Assembly (NCBI GenBank): GCA_036443405.1
Contig: JAZFYD010000093.1
Location: 1 to 18,584, forward strand
Length of the DNA: 18,584 bases
Reading direction: 5' to 3'
Source: JAZFYD01 sp036443405
Lineage (GTDB): Bacteria > Planctomycetota > PLA2
Both the position numbers and the translations under genes were made by a program. The notes below the pieces were generated by a model. That model was given only the letters and a program-made list of their open reading frames with translations, ran no database searches and was not told the origin of the DNA. Positions 4,985-12,119 of this stretch are shown here, piece by piece; within the stretch, counting starts at the first letter, position 1, and every line of letters begins with the position of its first letter.

Positions 4985-6170
4985 GCCGCTCAGCGCCACC
5001 GCTGCGGCGGCCCAGAGCTATCTGGCCGCGAGCGCCGCCGGCGATGACGTGACCAAGGAACGCCGCGCACTCGAACGCGCCCTCGTCGATTCGGCAGGGC
5101 TGAGAAAGCCGCAGGAAGAGAGTTTTGAGGCTACGCCGTTTTCCGATATCGCGGAGGAGGAGTTCAGCTTCTGGTGGCCTTTGTGGCTACCGGCTGGCGT
5201 CGTCGCAGCTATCGACGGGGCGCCGGGCTCAGGCAAGACCTATCTTGCGCTCGACGTTGCTGCGCGGATCAGTAGCGGCGCCCCGTGGCCGTGCGATCCG
5301 CACGCTACGCGACGTCCTGAAGCCACGGTCGCGATTCAATCCGCCGAGGACAGCGCCAGCAAAACCCTGAAGAAGAGACTGCGGATGTTGGGCGCCGACA
5401 TGAGCCGATGCCTCAACATCGGAGACCGCACGCTCCGAGATCCCGAGACCAACGAGATCACCTCCGTAGATGGCAGCTTGCAGGATGTCGCCGCGATCCG
5501 ATCAACCCTCAAAGCGCACCGCCCGGTCTTGTGGATCATCGACACACTCGGGCACTTTCTCGGGCCGGACGCGAGTCCGAACAACGAGATCGACGTGAAG
5601 CGCGTGCTTCGCCCCATCAAGGAGTTGGCGGAAGAGTTCGGCTGCACGTTCCTCGTTGTCCGTCATCACAACAAATCCTCGGGCACCAGCGCCGTGTTGC
5701 GAGGCGCCGGCAGCATCGCGATCACGGGCCAGGCGCGCATTCTCTGGTGTGTCGGTCGGCACAAGGATGACCCCGAGCGCCGCGCGCTGTTTTGCGGCAA
5801 GAGCAACGTGGCCAACGAGCCGCTGCCGCTTGAATATCGCGTGGACTCGGTGACCGGCGAATTTCAGTGGATTGGCACCACCGACATGACGCTTGGCGAC
5901 GTCCTCGGTGAGCCCGAGAAGCGCAACCGCGCGCACAAGCGGGAGGACGCGGCGGACTGGCTCGCGGAGTTCCTCTCGGGGAAGGTGGACGGCGAACGAA
6001 TGGACACCGTCCAAAAGGTTGCCGAAGCGGCGGGCTTCACCTGGGCGACCGTCAAGCGCGCCGCGGGTGAACTGGGCGTCAAGAAGAAGGGCGTTTACCT
6101 CAAGGGCCAGCGCGGAGCGGACCACTTCCGGTGGCTGCTCCCGACTTGCGAAGTGGAGGAGGTCCAATGA
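4974..6170 (+). CDS. RepA/AAA_25-type replication ATPase
   Basis: This 398-aa protein is a RecA-fold ATPase of the RepA/AAA_25 group. Walker A is GAPGSGKT at residues 82-89, Walker B is VLWIID ending at D190, and RHHNKSSG at 230-237 matches the sensor loop of hexameric RepA-like helicases. Two segments before Walker A (WWPLWLPAGVVAAIDG) match the usual entry to this fold. The C-terminal domain (about 318-392) reads as a winged helix: 'DAADWLAEFL', then 'VQKVAEAAGFTWATVKRAAG', then 'ELGVKKKG' and a final 'HFRWLLP'. This arrangement is common in ATPases of integrated elements. It probably loads or unwinds DNA during element replication or primes it with a partner. The start overlaps the previous gene by 11 bases, with GAGGG 8 bases upstream. 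The stop overlaps the next ATG. Confidence 0.9.
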   Translation: MSSEPLSATAAAAQSYLAASAAGDDVTKERRALERALVDSAGLRKPQEESFEATPFSDIAEEEFSFWWPLWLPAGVVAAIDGAPGSGKTYLALDVAARISSGAPWPCDPHATRRPEATVAIQSAEDSASKTLKKRLRMLGADMSRCLNIGDRTLRDPETNEITSVDGSLQDVAAIRSTLKAHRPVLWIIDTLGHFLGPDASPNNEIDVKRVLRPIKELAEEFGCTFLVVRHHNKSSGTSAVLRGAGSIAITGQARILWCVGRHKDDPERRALFCGKSNVANEPLPLEYRVDSVTGEFQWIGTTDMTLGDVLGEPEKRNRAHKREDAADWLAEFLSGKVDGERMDTVQKVAEAAGFTWATVKRAAGELGVKKKGVYLKGQRGADHFRWLLPTCEVEEVQ

Positions 6171-6424
6171 ATGGTTCCCAATACCCCCGAGTTGAGCAAG
6201 TAAACCAAATACCGCATGGTGAGCGGCTTTTGTTCTTCGCTGAGGACTTGGTCGCTCAGTTCATGATCCAGAAAGCGACCGCACGAAAGTGGATCGCGAG
6301 CGGCAGATTCGGGCCCACAATCCGAGTCGGCCGGCGCCGAGCCGTCCGCCGGGAGAGGGTGGTGGATTGGCTCCGCGAACAGGAACGTGGAGGTGTGCGG
6401 CAACGTCCCGCCGACTCCGCCTGA
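6167..6424 (+). CDS. Excisionase-like HTH_17 protein
   Basis: This 85-aa protein starts at ATG 6167 within an ATGA overlap with the ATPase stop, and GGAGGAGG lies directly upstream. Residues 28-70 form an HTH_17/Xis module: 'LLFFAEDLVAQFMIQKATAR' gives the helix-turn-helix, and 'KWIASGRFGPTIRVGRRR' plus 'RRERVVDWL' give the wing and last helix. Its place directly before the integrase is the classical position for a recombination directionality factor. It is one of two such proteins in the operon. Excision control is inferred from the family and position. Confidence 0.8.
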   Translation: MNGSQYPRVEQVNQIPHGERLLFFAEDLVAQFMIQKATARKWIASGRFGPTIRVGRRRAVRRERVVDWLREQERGGVRQRPADSA

Positions 6425-6467
6425 TAGCGTCGCAGCGACATCCACCTCACCCGAAAGGAGAATCCCG

Positions 6468-7610
6468 ATGGCCAAACCGTTCTACATTTACCCGCGGTCC
6501 GGGCGCCGCGGTTTCTACGCCGAGCTGAACATCGGCGGTGAGCGCAAACGCGTGAAGGCGGGCGAAACGAGGGAAGAGGCCGAGCGGTCGGCGACCGCGG
6601 CGGCAACTCTCCGCGACATGGGCCATGACTTGGACTCCATCCTCGAGGCAGTCTTTCCCAAACAACACAAGGCCGCGCGGCCGAAGTCCGAGCGTCTCAC
6701 ATTTCGCCAGGCGGCAATCCGGTACTTGGAGACTGCGGAACGGCGGTTGGGCGATTCGACGTACCGGAAACGCCGGAGAATGCTGACCCGCATCGGCAAG
6801 GCCGCGTGGACATCCAAGCGCATTGCGGCCGTTACGCCTCCGATGCTGAACGGGTGGGCTGAGAGCCGTCGCGAGAGCGGTGCCGGACCGTGTGCTGTCA
6901 ATCGCGATCTCAACGCGATCGCGTGCGTTTTTAAGTGGGCTGAGTCGGTTGGGATCGTCGAGCACAACCCCGCACGCTCGGCCCAGGTAAGGCGTGACAA
7001 AGAGCCGCGGCGTGACATGTGGTTCACCGCCGAGGAGCTGGAGTACCTGTTCGGCGTTGCCGACAAGCACGCCCCCGACTTCGCCCCTGTCCTCCGGCTC
7101 CTGTTCTGGACGGGCGCACGTCGGGGGGAGCTGGCACAATTCGAGTGGCGAGACGTGGACTTGAACTCCCGCATGGTCACCGTGCGTGCCGAGGTCGCGA
7201 AGGGCGGCACGGAGCGCCAGTTCGAGTTGACGCCGGACGCCCACCAGCTTCTTCGGTCGCTGCCCAGCCGGTTCAAGGGCGGGCTGGTGTTGCTGCGTTC
7301 CGATGGGGGTCCGTTCAGCGACGGGGTGTATAGAGATCGCGTGGACATCCTGCGCGGGCGCGCGGTGGGGGACGAACTCCCTGCGCACAAACGCGGCAGT
7401 AGTATTCGGCTCCATGCCTTGCGACACAGCCACATCACTCTGTTGGCCGCGGCGGGGGTCCCGCTGACGCTCATCGGCCAGGCAGTGGGGCAGTCGTCCC
7501 AGTGGATGACGGAGCGGTACGCGCACGTCACACCGCAGGGACTCCACGCGGTTGCTACGGCTGGCGCCGACGTGTTCAAACCCCGCAACCAAATACGCGC
7601 AGCGAAGTAG
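6468..7610 (+). CDS. Tyrosine recombinase / integrase
   Basis: The start at ATG 6468 is chosen by AGGAG 7 bases upstream; the frame extends further up without another site. The 380-aa protein has an N-terminal arm-binding part (about 1-60), a SAM-like core-binding domain (about 80-175) and a catalytic domain (about 185-365). Catalytic residues visible are R218 (TGARRGEL), K245 (EVAKGG), H316 and R319 (LHALRHS) and the nucleophile Y351 (MTERYAHV). The position normally filled by His in 'GHSS' is Gln (Q342, VGQSS), followed by W346. The enzyme would integrate and excise the element by a 3'-phosphotyrosine mechanism. It is the last gene before the tRNA-Gln, which fits an integrase at the element end. 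It lies on the 5' side of that tRNA, which is unusual. Confidence 0.93.
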   Translation: MAKPFYIYPRSGRRGFYAELNIGGERKRVKAGETREEAERSATAAATLRDMGHDLDSILEAVFPKQHKAARPKSERLTFRQAAIRYLETAERRLGDSTYRKRRRMLTRIGKAAWTSKRIAAVTPPMLNGWAESRRESGAGPCAVNRDLNAIACVFKWAESVGIVEHNPARSAQVRRDKEPRRDMWFTAEELEYLFGVADKHAPDFAPVLRLLFWTGARRGELAQFEWRDVDLNSRMVTVRAEVAKGGTERQFELTPDAHQLLRSLPSRFKGGLVLLRSDGGPFSDGVYRDRVDILRGRAVGDELPAHKRGSSIRLHALRHSHITLLAAAGVPLTLIGQAVGQSSQWMTERYAHVTPQGLHAVATAGADVFKPRNQIRAAK

Positions 7611-7638
7611 ACCCTCGCACCACCACCCACACCCCCAA

Positions 7639-7669
7639 GGCCCCGCCGGCAACTCCTGCCCGCGGGGCC
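7639..7669 (+). terminator. Terminator-like hairpin after the integrase
   Basis: GGCCCCGC (7639-7646) pairs with GCGGGGCC (7662-7669) around a 15-base loop, preceded by AA and followed by GCTTCAATT. It lies 28 bases after the integrase stop and before the tRNA promoter region, so it probably insulates the tRNA from element transcription. Confidence 0.55.
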
Positions 7670-7671
7670 GC

Positions 7672-7699
7672 TTCAATTAAAGCCGCCCTGCGCTAGACT
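7672..7699 (+). promoter_or_regulatory. Possible tRNA-Gln promoter
   Basis: TTCAAT (7672-7677) and TAGACT (7694-7699) are spaced by 16 bases and end 12 bases before the mature tRNA. The -10 matches the consensus at four of six positions and the -35 is weak. A promoter here would keep the tRNA expressed after insertion of the element upstream. Confidence 0.35.
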
Positions 7700-7711
7700 T
7701 TTGAGCATCGC

Positions 7712-7786
7712 TACCCGGTGGTGTAATCGGTAACACAGGAGACTTTGAATCTCCTTTTCCAGGTTCGAGTCCTGGCCGGGTAGCCA
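7712..7786 (+). tRNA. tRNA-Gln (anticodon UUG), CCA encoded
   Basis: A full cloverleaf is visible. The acceptor stem TACCCGG pairs with CCGGGTA and has the U1-A72 pair and G73 typical of tRNA-Gln. The D arm is GTGT/ACAC. The anticodon stem GGAGA/TCTCC encloses the loop CTTTGAA, giving anticodon TTG. The T arm CCAGG/CCTGG has loop TTCGAGT. CCA is encoded at 7784-7786. It lies between the integrase and the glmU-like gene, all on the + strand. It is the likely landmark for the element's insertion, but I found no second copy of any part of it in the left 7.6 kb. Confidence 0.95.
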
Positions 7787-7835
7787 ATTTCCCCCAATTT
7801 GCGCGAATCTCCGCAGATCCTCGCCCCTGACGGTT

Positions 7836-7862
7836 TTGACGATCGCCGCGGCGGCCGATAAT
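7836..7862 (+). promoter_or_regulatory. Possible promoter of the glmU-like gene
   Basis: TTGACG (7836-7841) and GATAAT (7857-7862) are spaced by 15 bases (16 if TTTGAC is used). The -10 box ends only six bases before ATG 7869, so a transcript from it would be leaderless or nearly so. Confidence 0.4.
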
Positions 7863-7868
7863 GCACCC

Positions 7869-8849
7869 ATGGCGAAACCGCTCGCAGCCGTCATCCTCGC
7901 CGCCGGGCAGGGCAAGCGCATGAAGGCCGGCGTGCCCAAGGTGCTGGTTCCGTGCTGCGGCCGCACGATGGTCGATCACGTCATCGGCGCGGTGGCGCCG
8001 CTGGAGCCCGCCCGGATCGTCGTCGTGCACGGCCACGGCGGCGACCAGGTGAAAAAAAGCCTCGCAGGCCGCGACGTTCGGTTCGCCCACCAGCGGGAGC
8101 AAAAAGGCACCGGCCACGCCGTTCAGTGCGCGATCCCGCAGCTCGAAGGGTTTGCGGGGGATGTCCTGGTGCTTTGCGGCGACACGCCGCTCCTGCGGAC
8201 GGAGCTACTTGCGGACCTCGTGGCCGACCACCAGGACGCGGGCCGCGCGCTCACGCTGCTTTCCGCGGACATGGCCGACCCCGGTTCGCTGGGGCGCATC
8301 CTTCGCGATGCGGACGGCGCGTTCGTCGGGATTCGCGAGGTCTCCGACGCGACGCCGTACGAACTGCACATTTCCGAGATCAACACGGGTGTCGTGCTGA
8401 TCGCCAAGGGCCACGTCGGTCACTCCCTCGGCCGCCTGAAATCCGACAACGCCCAGGGCGAGTTCTACCTGACCGACGTGCCCGCGCTCCTGCGCGGCGA
8501 CGGCATCGAGGTCGCGGCGTTCCGTACGACCGACGAAACGGCGGCGCTCGGGGTCAACAACCCGGTCGATCTCGCCGAGGCGGTCTACCGCATGCGCGCC
8601 CGGATCCGCGCCGCGCATCTGACGGCGGGGGTGAAGATGCCCGACCCCGATTCCTGCGTGATCGACGCCGGCGTCGAAATCGGCGCCGGAACGGTCGTGA
8701 ATCCGTTCACCTGGATCGAGGCCGGCGCGAAAATCGGGGAGCGCTGCACGATCGGTCCCTTCGCCCGAATCGAGCGCGGCGAAGTCGTTCCGAGCGAAAG
8801 CGTGGTCTCGTCCGGGGATTTGGATAAGCTCACGAGCAACGGTCGGTAG
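7869..8849 (+). CDS. glmU: GlmU-type UDP-GlcNAc pyrophosphorylase, short form
   Basis: The 326-aa protein contains the full nucleotidyltransferase domain of GlmU, which makes UDP-GlcNAc from GlcNAc-1-phosphate and UTP for peptidoglycan and lipid A. Seen are LAAGQGKRMK (10-19) with PK at 23-24, KGTGHAVQ, GDTPLL with metal ligand D105, EINTGV and GVNNPVDLA. The left-handed beta-helix is only a stub (about 255-310, hexapeptide-like VIDAGVEIGAGTVVNPFTWI), and the chain ends with SSGDLDKLTSNGR. The acetyltransferase half, with its catalytic His, is missing; the usual bifunctional enzyme is about 450 aa. GlcN-1-P acetylation must therefore be done elsewhere, or the substrate differs. ATG 7869 is preferred over TTG 7836, which lies in the -35 box. 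prs follows after 66 bases. Confidence 0.88.
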   Translation: MAKPLAAVILAAGQGKRMKAGVPKVLVPCCGRTMVDHVIGAVAPLEPARIVVVHGHGGDQVKKSLAGRDVRFAHQREQKGTGHAVQCAIPQLEGFAGDVLVLCGDTPLLRTELLADLVADHQDAGRALTLLSADMADPGSLGRILRDADGAFVGIREVSDATPYELHISEINTGVVLIAKGHVGHSLGRLKSDNAQGEFYLTDVPALLRGDGIEVAAFRTTDETAALGVNNPVDLAEAVYRMRARIRAAHLTAGVKMPDPDSCVIDAGVEIGAGTVVNPFTWIEAGAKIGERCTIGPFARIERGEVVPSESVVSSGDLDKLTSNGR

Positions 8850-8915
8850 ATCGGACGAATCCCATCCGAATCCGGGCCATCCGGTAGTTGGAACGACGAG
8901 ACACCCGAGGGCGAC

Positions 8916-9875
8916 ATGGCGGACCACACGCTAAAGATGTTCACCGGAACGGCGAACGAGCCTTTGGCGAAAAAGATCGCCAAACACCTGAACATGCGCC
9001 TGGGCGATGCGAGGGTGGAGCGCTTCGCCGACGGCGAGGTGCGCGTGAAAATCGAAGAGGACGTGCGCGGAACCGACGCGTTCGTCATCCAGAGCACGTG
9101 CGCGCCGGTCAACGAGAGCGTGATGGAGCTCCTGCTCCTGATCGACGCTCTGCGGCGCGCCTCGGCCGAACGCATCACGGCGGTCATCCCGTATTACGGC
9201 TACGCGCGCCAGGATCGCAAAGACGAGGGCCGCGTCCCGATCAGCGCCAAACTCATCGCCAACATGATCACGACCGCGGGCGCCAACCGCGCGCTCTCCA
9301 TCGACCTGCACGCGGCGCAGATCCAGGGGTTTTTCGACATCCCGCTGGATCACCTCTACGCGGCACCCGTGATGACGCGGTACTTCCGGCGGCTCGCGAT
9401 CCCGGACCTGACGGTGGTCGCGCCGGATGTCGGTTCTTCGAAGCTCGCGCGCGGCTACAGCAAGCGCCTCGGCGCCGGCCTCGCGATTGTCGACAAACGC
9501 CGCGTGAGCGACTCCGATACCGAGGTGATGTCCGTCATCGGCGACGTGAAGGGCAGAAACATCCTGCTGCTCGACGACATGATCTCGACGGCGGGCTCGA
9601 TCACCCAGGCGGCGACCGCGGTCAAGAACCTCGGTGCCAAGAGCATCCATCTGTGCGCGACCCACGCGATCCTGTGCGGCAGCGCGCTCCCGCGCCTGGA
9701 CGAGGCACCCGTGGAGCAGGTGGTGGTCACAGACACGATCCCGTTGACCGGTGAGAAGGAGCGGCCGTACCTGAAGGTGCTCAGCGTCGCCCGCCTACTC
9801 GGCGAGGCGATCCTGAGGATCCACCACAGCGAGTCGGTCTCCAGGCTGTTCGATCCCGACGCTCTGGACGACTAG
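8916..9875 (+). CDS. prs: Ribose-phosphate pyrophosphokinase (PRPP synthase)
   Basis: This 319-aa protein has the normal length and all key motifs of class I PRPP synthase, which makes 5-phosphoribosyl 1-diphosphate from ribose-5-phosphate and ATP for nucleotides, His and Trp. The N-terminal FADGEVRVKI binds the ATP and regulatory region. PYYGYARQDRK (about 89-99) is the signature before the flexible loop, and SIDLHAAQIQGFF follows it. The PRPP-binding loop LDDMISTAGSI covers residues 219-229. GAGGG lies 5 bases before ATG 8916. It lies downstream of the glmU-like gene, probably in the same transcription unit. A REP-like cluster separates it from rplY. Confidence 0.97.
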   Translation: MADHTLKMFTGTANEPLAKKIAKHLNMRLGDARVERFADGEVRVKIEEDVRGTDAFVIQSTCAPVNESVMELLLLIDALRRASAERITAVIPYYGYARQDRKDEGRVPISAKLIANMITTAGANRALSIDLHAAQIQGFFDIPLDHLYAAPVMTRYFRRLAIPDLTVVAPDVGSSKLARGYSKRLGAGLAIVDKRRVSDSDTEVMSVIGDVKGRNILLLDDMISTAGSITQAATAVKNLGAKSIHLCATHAILCGSALPRLDEAPVEQVVVTDTIPLTGEKERPYLKVLSVARLLGEAILRIHHSESVSRLFDPDALDD

Positions 9876-9920
9876 TTTGCTGGCCCAAGTGTTGCTGGCC
9901 CAACGGCTGACGTCGTTGGG
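9876..9920. repeat. REP-like palindrome, copy 1 with a preceding half copy
   Basis: A half copy TTTGCTGGCCCAA (9876-9888) is followed by a full copy TTGCTGGCCCAACGGC-TGAC-GTCGTTGG (9892-9919). The arms CCAACGGC (9900-9907) and GTCGTTGG (9912-9919) pair with one G-T wobble. It begins one base after the prs stop codon. Confidence 0.7.
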
Positions 9921-10022
9921 GCCTCGGTGTCGGGCGCTGAGGATGGATCGAGGACTCGAAGGGCGCTGACAGGGAGGCACCCGAAGCGTCCGAACTCATC
10001 TTCAGACCGGTCGCCCTATGGC

Positions 10023-10044
10023 GCCAACGGCGTCAGCCGTTGGG
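10023..10044. repeat. REP-like palindrome, inverted copy 2
   Basis: CCAACGGC-GTCA-GCCGTTGG is a perfect 8-bp hairpin in the opposite orientation to copy 1 (loop GTCA instead of TGAC). The two copies together form a head-to-head pair about 105 bases apart in the prs-rplY spacer. Confidence 0.7.
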
Positions 10045-10122
10045 CAGACAAGACGGGCAGACGAAACCGGGCAGCGAGCTTGACCGCCGGTTACACTTCT
10101 CGGCTTACTTGAGGGACCACCG

Positions 10123-10764
10123 ATGAAGATCCTGGATCTGCCTGTCGAATTCCGTGAAAAGCTCGGCTCCGCCAACGCCCGCCGCTACCGGCGTGCCGGC
10201 CGCGTGCCGGTCATCCTGTATGGCGGCGACAGGCCCAACGTCGCGCTCACCACGGCCGAGGACGACATCCTCAGCGTCGTCGACAAGCACTCGATGCTGG
10301 TGAAACTCAAGGTCGAGGACAAGACCCAGACGGCTCTGGTCCGCGAGGTCAAGTGGGACGTGCTCTCCGAGCACATAGCGCATGTCGACCTCGCCCGCGT
10401 CGAGATGGAGGACGAGGTGACGGTCAACGTTCCCGTTCAGATCCACGGCGTCCCCGCCGGCGCTTCCGAGGGCGGCACGGTCGAGGTGGTCCTCAACGAG
10501 ATCAGCGTCGTGTCCCGTGTCGATTCCCTCCCCGAGGAGTTCGTGATCGACGTTTCGGCGCTGCACATCGGCCAAGGCGTCCACATCGACGAGATGGAAT
10601 TCCCGGACCACGTCAGTTCGACCCGTCGCGGTCGCGACCTCGTCGTGCACATCGTGCCGCCGAAGAAGATCGAGGTCGAGACCCCCGAAGGCGAAGACGT
10701 CGATTTGGGTCTCGCTGCTGCCGAGGCGCCGGAGCCGGCCGCCGACGCCGCCGAAGAGAGCTAA
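10123..10764 (+). CDS. rplY: Ribosomal protein L25, CTC/TL5 long form
   Basis: A 213-aa protein of the long L25/CTC type that binds 5S rRNA in the large ribosomal subunit. The L25 domain spans about 1-93 (REKLGSANARRYRRAGRVPV, ILYGG, then REVKWDVL) and the TL5-type C-terminal domain about 100-188 (VNVPVQIHGVPAGASEGGTV, VSRVDSLPEEF, SALHIGQGVHIDEMEFPDHV). An acidic, Ala/Glu-rich tail (EGEDVDLGLAAAEAPEPAAD) follows. GAGGGA lies 8 bases before ATG 10123. The pth start follows after 10 bases, so the two are cotranscribed; this pairing with pth is common in bacteria. Confidence 0.95.
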   Translation: MKILDLPVEFREKLGSANARRYRRAGRVPVILYGGDRPNVALTTAEDDILSVVDKHSMLVKLKVEDKTQTALVREVKWDVLSEHIAHVDLARVEMEDEVTVNVPVQIHGVPAGASEGGTVEVVLNEISVVSRVDSLPEEFVIDVSALHIGQGVHIDEMEFPDHVSSTRRGRDLVVHIVPPKKIEVETPEGEDVDLGLAAAEAPEPAADAAEES

Positions 10765-10774
10765 GGGACCGCTA

Positions 10775-11554
10775 TTGCCGCGTGCGCGCCTTGTTTCGGC
10801 TGCGGGCGCTGCGATCGCGAATCCGGACTTGGCCTACGAACCGTCCCACGCGGTCGCTTCGTGGCTCGGCGAGATCACCCGCAAGTTGCGCCACTGGTTG
10901 TCAGGCAGCGCCGCGGACGAATGGGCGCGCGATCCTAGGGATTGGAAGATCCTGGTCGGGATCGGCAACCCCGGCGCCCAATACGCATGCACCCGCCACA
11001 ACCTCGGTTTTTCTGTCGTGGACGAAACCGCTCGCCTGATGGGCGTCGCGTTCTCCGAATCATCCATGGTTCACGCTGCGATCGCCCACGGGACCTTGGA
11101 GGGCCGGCCGCTCCTGCTCGTCAAGCCGCTCACCTTCGTCAACCGCTCCGGGCCCGTCCTCCAGACCCTGCGGGAGAAAACCGGAGTGGCACTCGCCGAT
11201 CTCCTCGTGGCGGTGGACGATCTCGCACTTGCCCCCGGTCGCATTCGGCTTCGCGCCGGCGGAAGTGCGGGCGGCCACAACGGGTTGTCTTCCATCGAGG
11301 CCTCGCTCGGAACCGACCGCTACCCCAGGCTCCGGCTGGGCATCGGCGGGGCGGGCGCCGAGCCCATTCCGAAGTACGTGCTCGCGCCGGTCCCGGACGC
11401 CGAGCGCCCGGCGGTAAATGCTGCCGTTGAGAGGGCGGTCGAAGCGGTGCGATCGTGGCTCCGTCTGGACCTGCAACAGGCGATGGCGGCGGTGAACGCG
11501 CCCGATCCTGAACATCCCCCGCCCGATCTTGACCATCCACAGATTGCCGAATAG
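10775..11554 (+). CDS. pth: Peptidyl-tRNA hydrolase with N-terminal extension
   Basis: The enzyme releases tRNA from prematurely dropped peptidyl-tRNA. The family core starts at K58 (KILVGIGNPG) and includes N65, the catalytic H75 (TRHNLGF), D148 or D149 (VAVDDLAL) and GGSAGGHNGLSSI with the conserved Asn. A normal Pth is about 190 aa and begins at this core. This one is 259 aa, with about 57 extra N-terminal residues (starting MPRARLVSAAG...) and a proline-rich tail. The start is TTG 10775, with AAGGGA 6 bases before it. No ATG or GTG in frame lies close to the core, so the extension seems real. It sits 10 bases after rplY and 39 before rpsF. Confidence 0.92.
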   Translation: MPRARLVSAAGAAIANPDLAYEPSHAVASWLGEITRKLRHWLSGSAADEWARDPRDWKILVGIGNPGAQYACTRHNLGFSVVDETARLMGVAFSESSMVHAAIAHGTLEGRPLLLVKPLTFVNRSGPVLQTLREKTGVALADLLVAVDDLALAPGRIRLRAGGSAGGHNGLSSIEASLGTDRYPRLRLGIGGAGAEPIPKYVLAPVPDAERPAVNAAVERAVEAVRSWLRLDLQQAMAAVNAPDPEHPPPDLDHPQIAE

Positions 11555-11593
11555 CATTCTCCGTTTCCCCCTTACCTGGAGAAAAACGCGCTT

Positions 11594-12109
11594 ATGTATC
11601 CCTACGAGGGCATGTTTCTGGTCGACCCCACGGCACACGCTGCGGACCCCGCGGCGGTCGAGGGTTCCGTACGGGCTCTTCTCGAAAAGCACGGGGCCAA
11701 GATTCAACAGCTCGAGGTCTGGGACGAGCGCAAGCTCGCCTACGAGATCCAGGGGCAATCGCGCGGGGTTTACCTGCTCGGGTATTTCGAGATGCCCGGA
11801 TCGGGCGTCGATCCGATGCGCCGCGAGATCAAGATCAAGGAAGAGATCTACCGCGAGCTGATCATTCGGCTCGAGACGGACATCCCGACTCATCTCGAAC
11901 GTAGCGCCAAGTACGAAGAGAAGATGAAGCAGGACGCCGACACCCGCCGGGATCGCCCCGATCGTGGAGATCGCGGTGACCGCGGAGATCGTGGTGACCG
12001 CGGAGATCGCGGTGATCGCGGTGATCGCGGGCGGCGCGGTCGTGAGGACGGGGACCGCGGCGCGTCCGCGCCGGTGACCGAAGCGACGAACACGGAGGCG
12101 GCGTCCTAG
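11594..12109 (+). CDS. rpsF: Ribosomal protein S6 with DRG-repeat tail
   Basis: Residues 1-95 are S6: MYPYEGMFLVDP, EVWDERKLAYEIQGQSRGVY, then YREIIKE-like 'REIKIKEEIYRELIIRLETD'. S6 binds 16S rRNA together with S18 in the 30S platform. The tail (about 110-171) is unusual. It contains about eight Asp-Arg-Gly triplets encoded by 9-bp tandem repeats (11960-12031), then GRRGREDGDRGASAPVTEAT. Most S6 proteins end near residue 100-130 with at most a short acidic or basic tail. Spacing to rpsR is 10 bases. There is no ssb between them, unlike many bacteria. Only a weak GGAG, about 13 bases upstream, precedes ATG 11594. Confidence 0.95.
   Translation: MYPYEGMFLVDPTAHAADPAAVEGSVRALLEKHGAKIQQLEVWDERKLAYEIQGQSRGVYLLGYFEMPGSGVDPMRREIKIKEEIYRELIIRLETDIPTHLERSAKYEEKMKQDADTRRDRPDRGDRGDRGDRGDRGDRGDRGDRGRRGREDGDRGASAPVTEATNTEAAS
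11960..12031 (+). repeat. 9-bp tandem repeat in rpsF
   Basis: Eight 9-base units, mostly GATCGCGGT, GACCGCGGA or GATCGTGGT, encode Asp-Arg-Gly triplets. The unit differences are mainly at synonymous positions, so the peptide repeat is kept under selection or the array is old. The in-frame period means that length changes would not disrupt the gene. Confidence 0.85.
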
Positions 12110-12119
12110 CCGCGAGACG

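Noticed and set aside
7712..7786. attL copy of the tRNA-Gln 3' end in the left part
   Set aside because: I looked for TTCGAGTCC, CCGGGTAG and neighbouring tRNA pieces in 1-7600 and saw no matching stretch.
11960..12031. Short regular repeats, considered as CRISPR
   Set aside because: The 9-bp units are contiguous, without spacers, and lie in frame inside rpsF.
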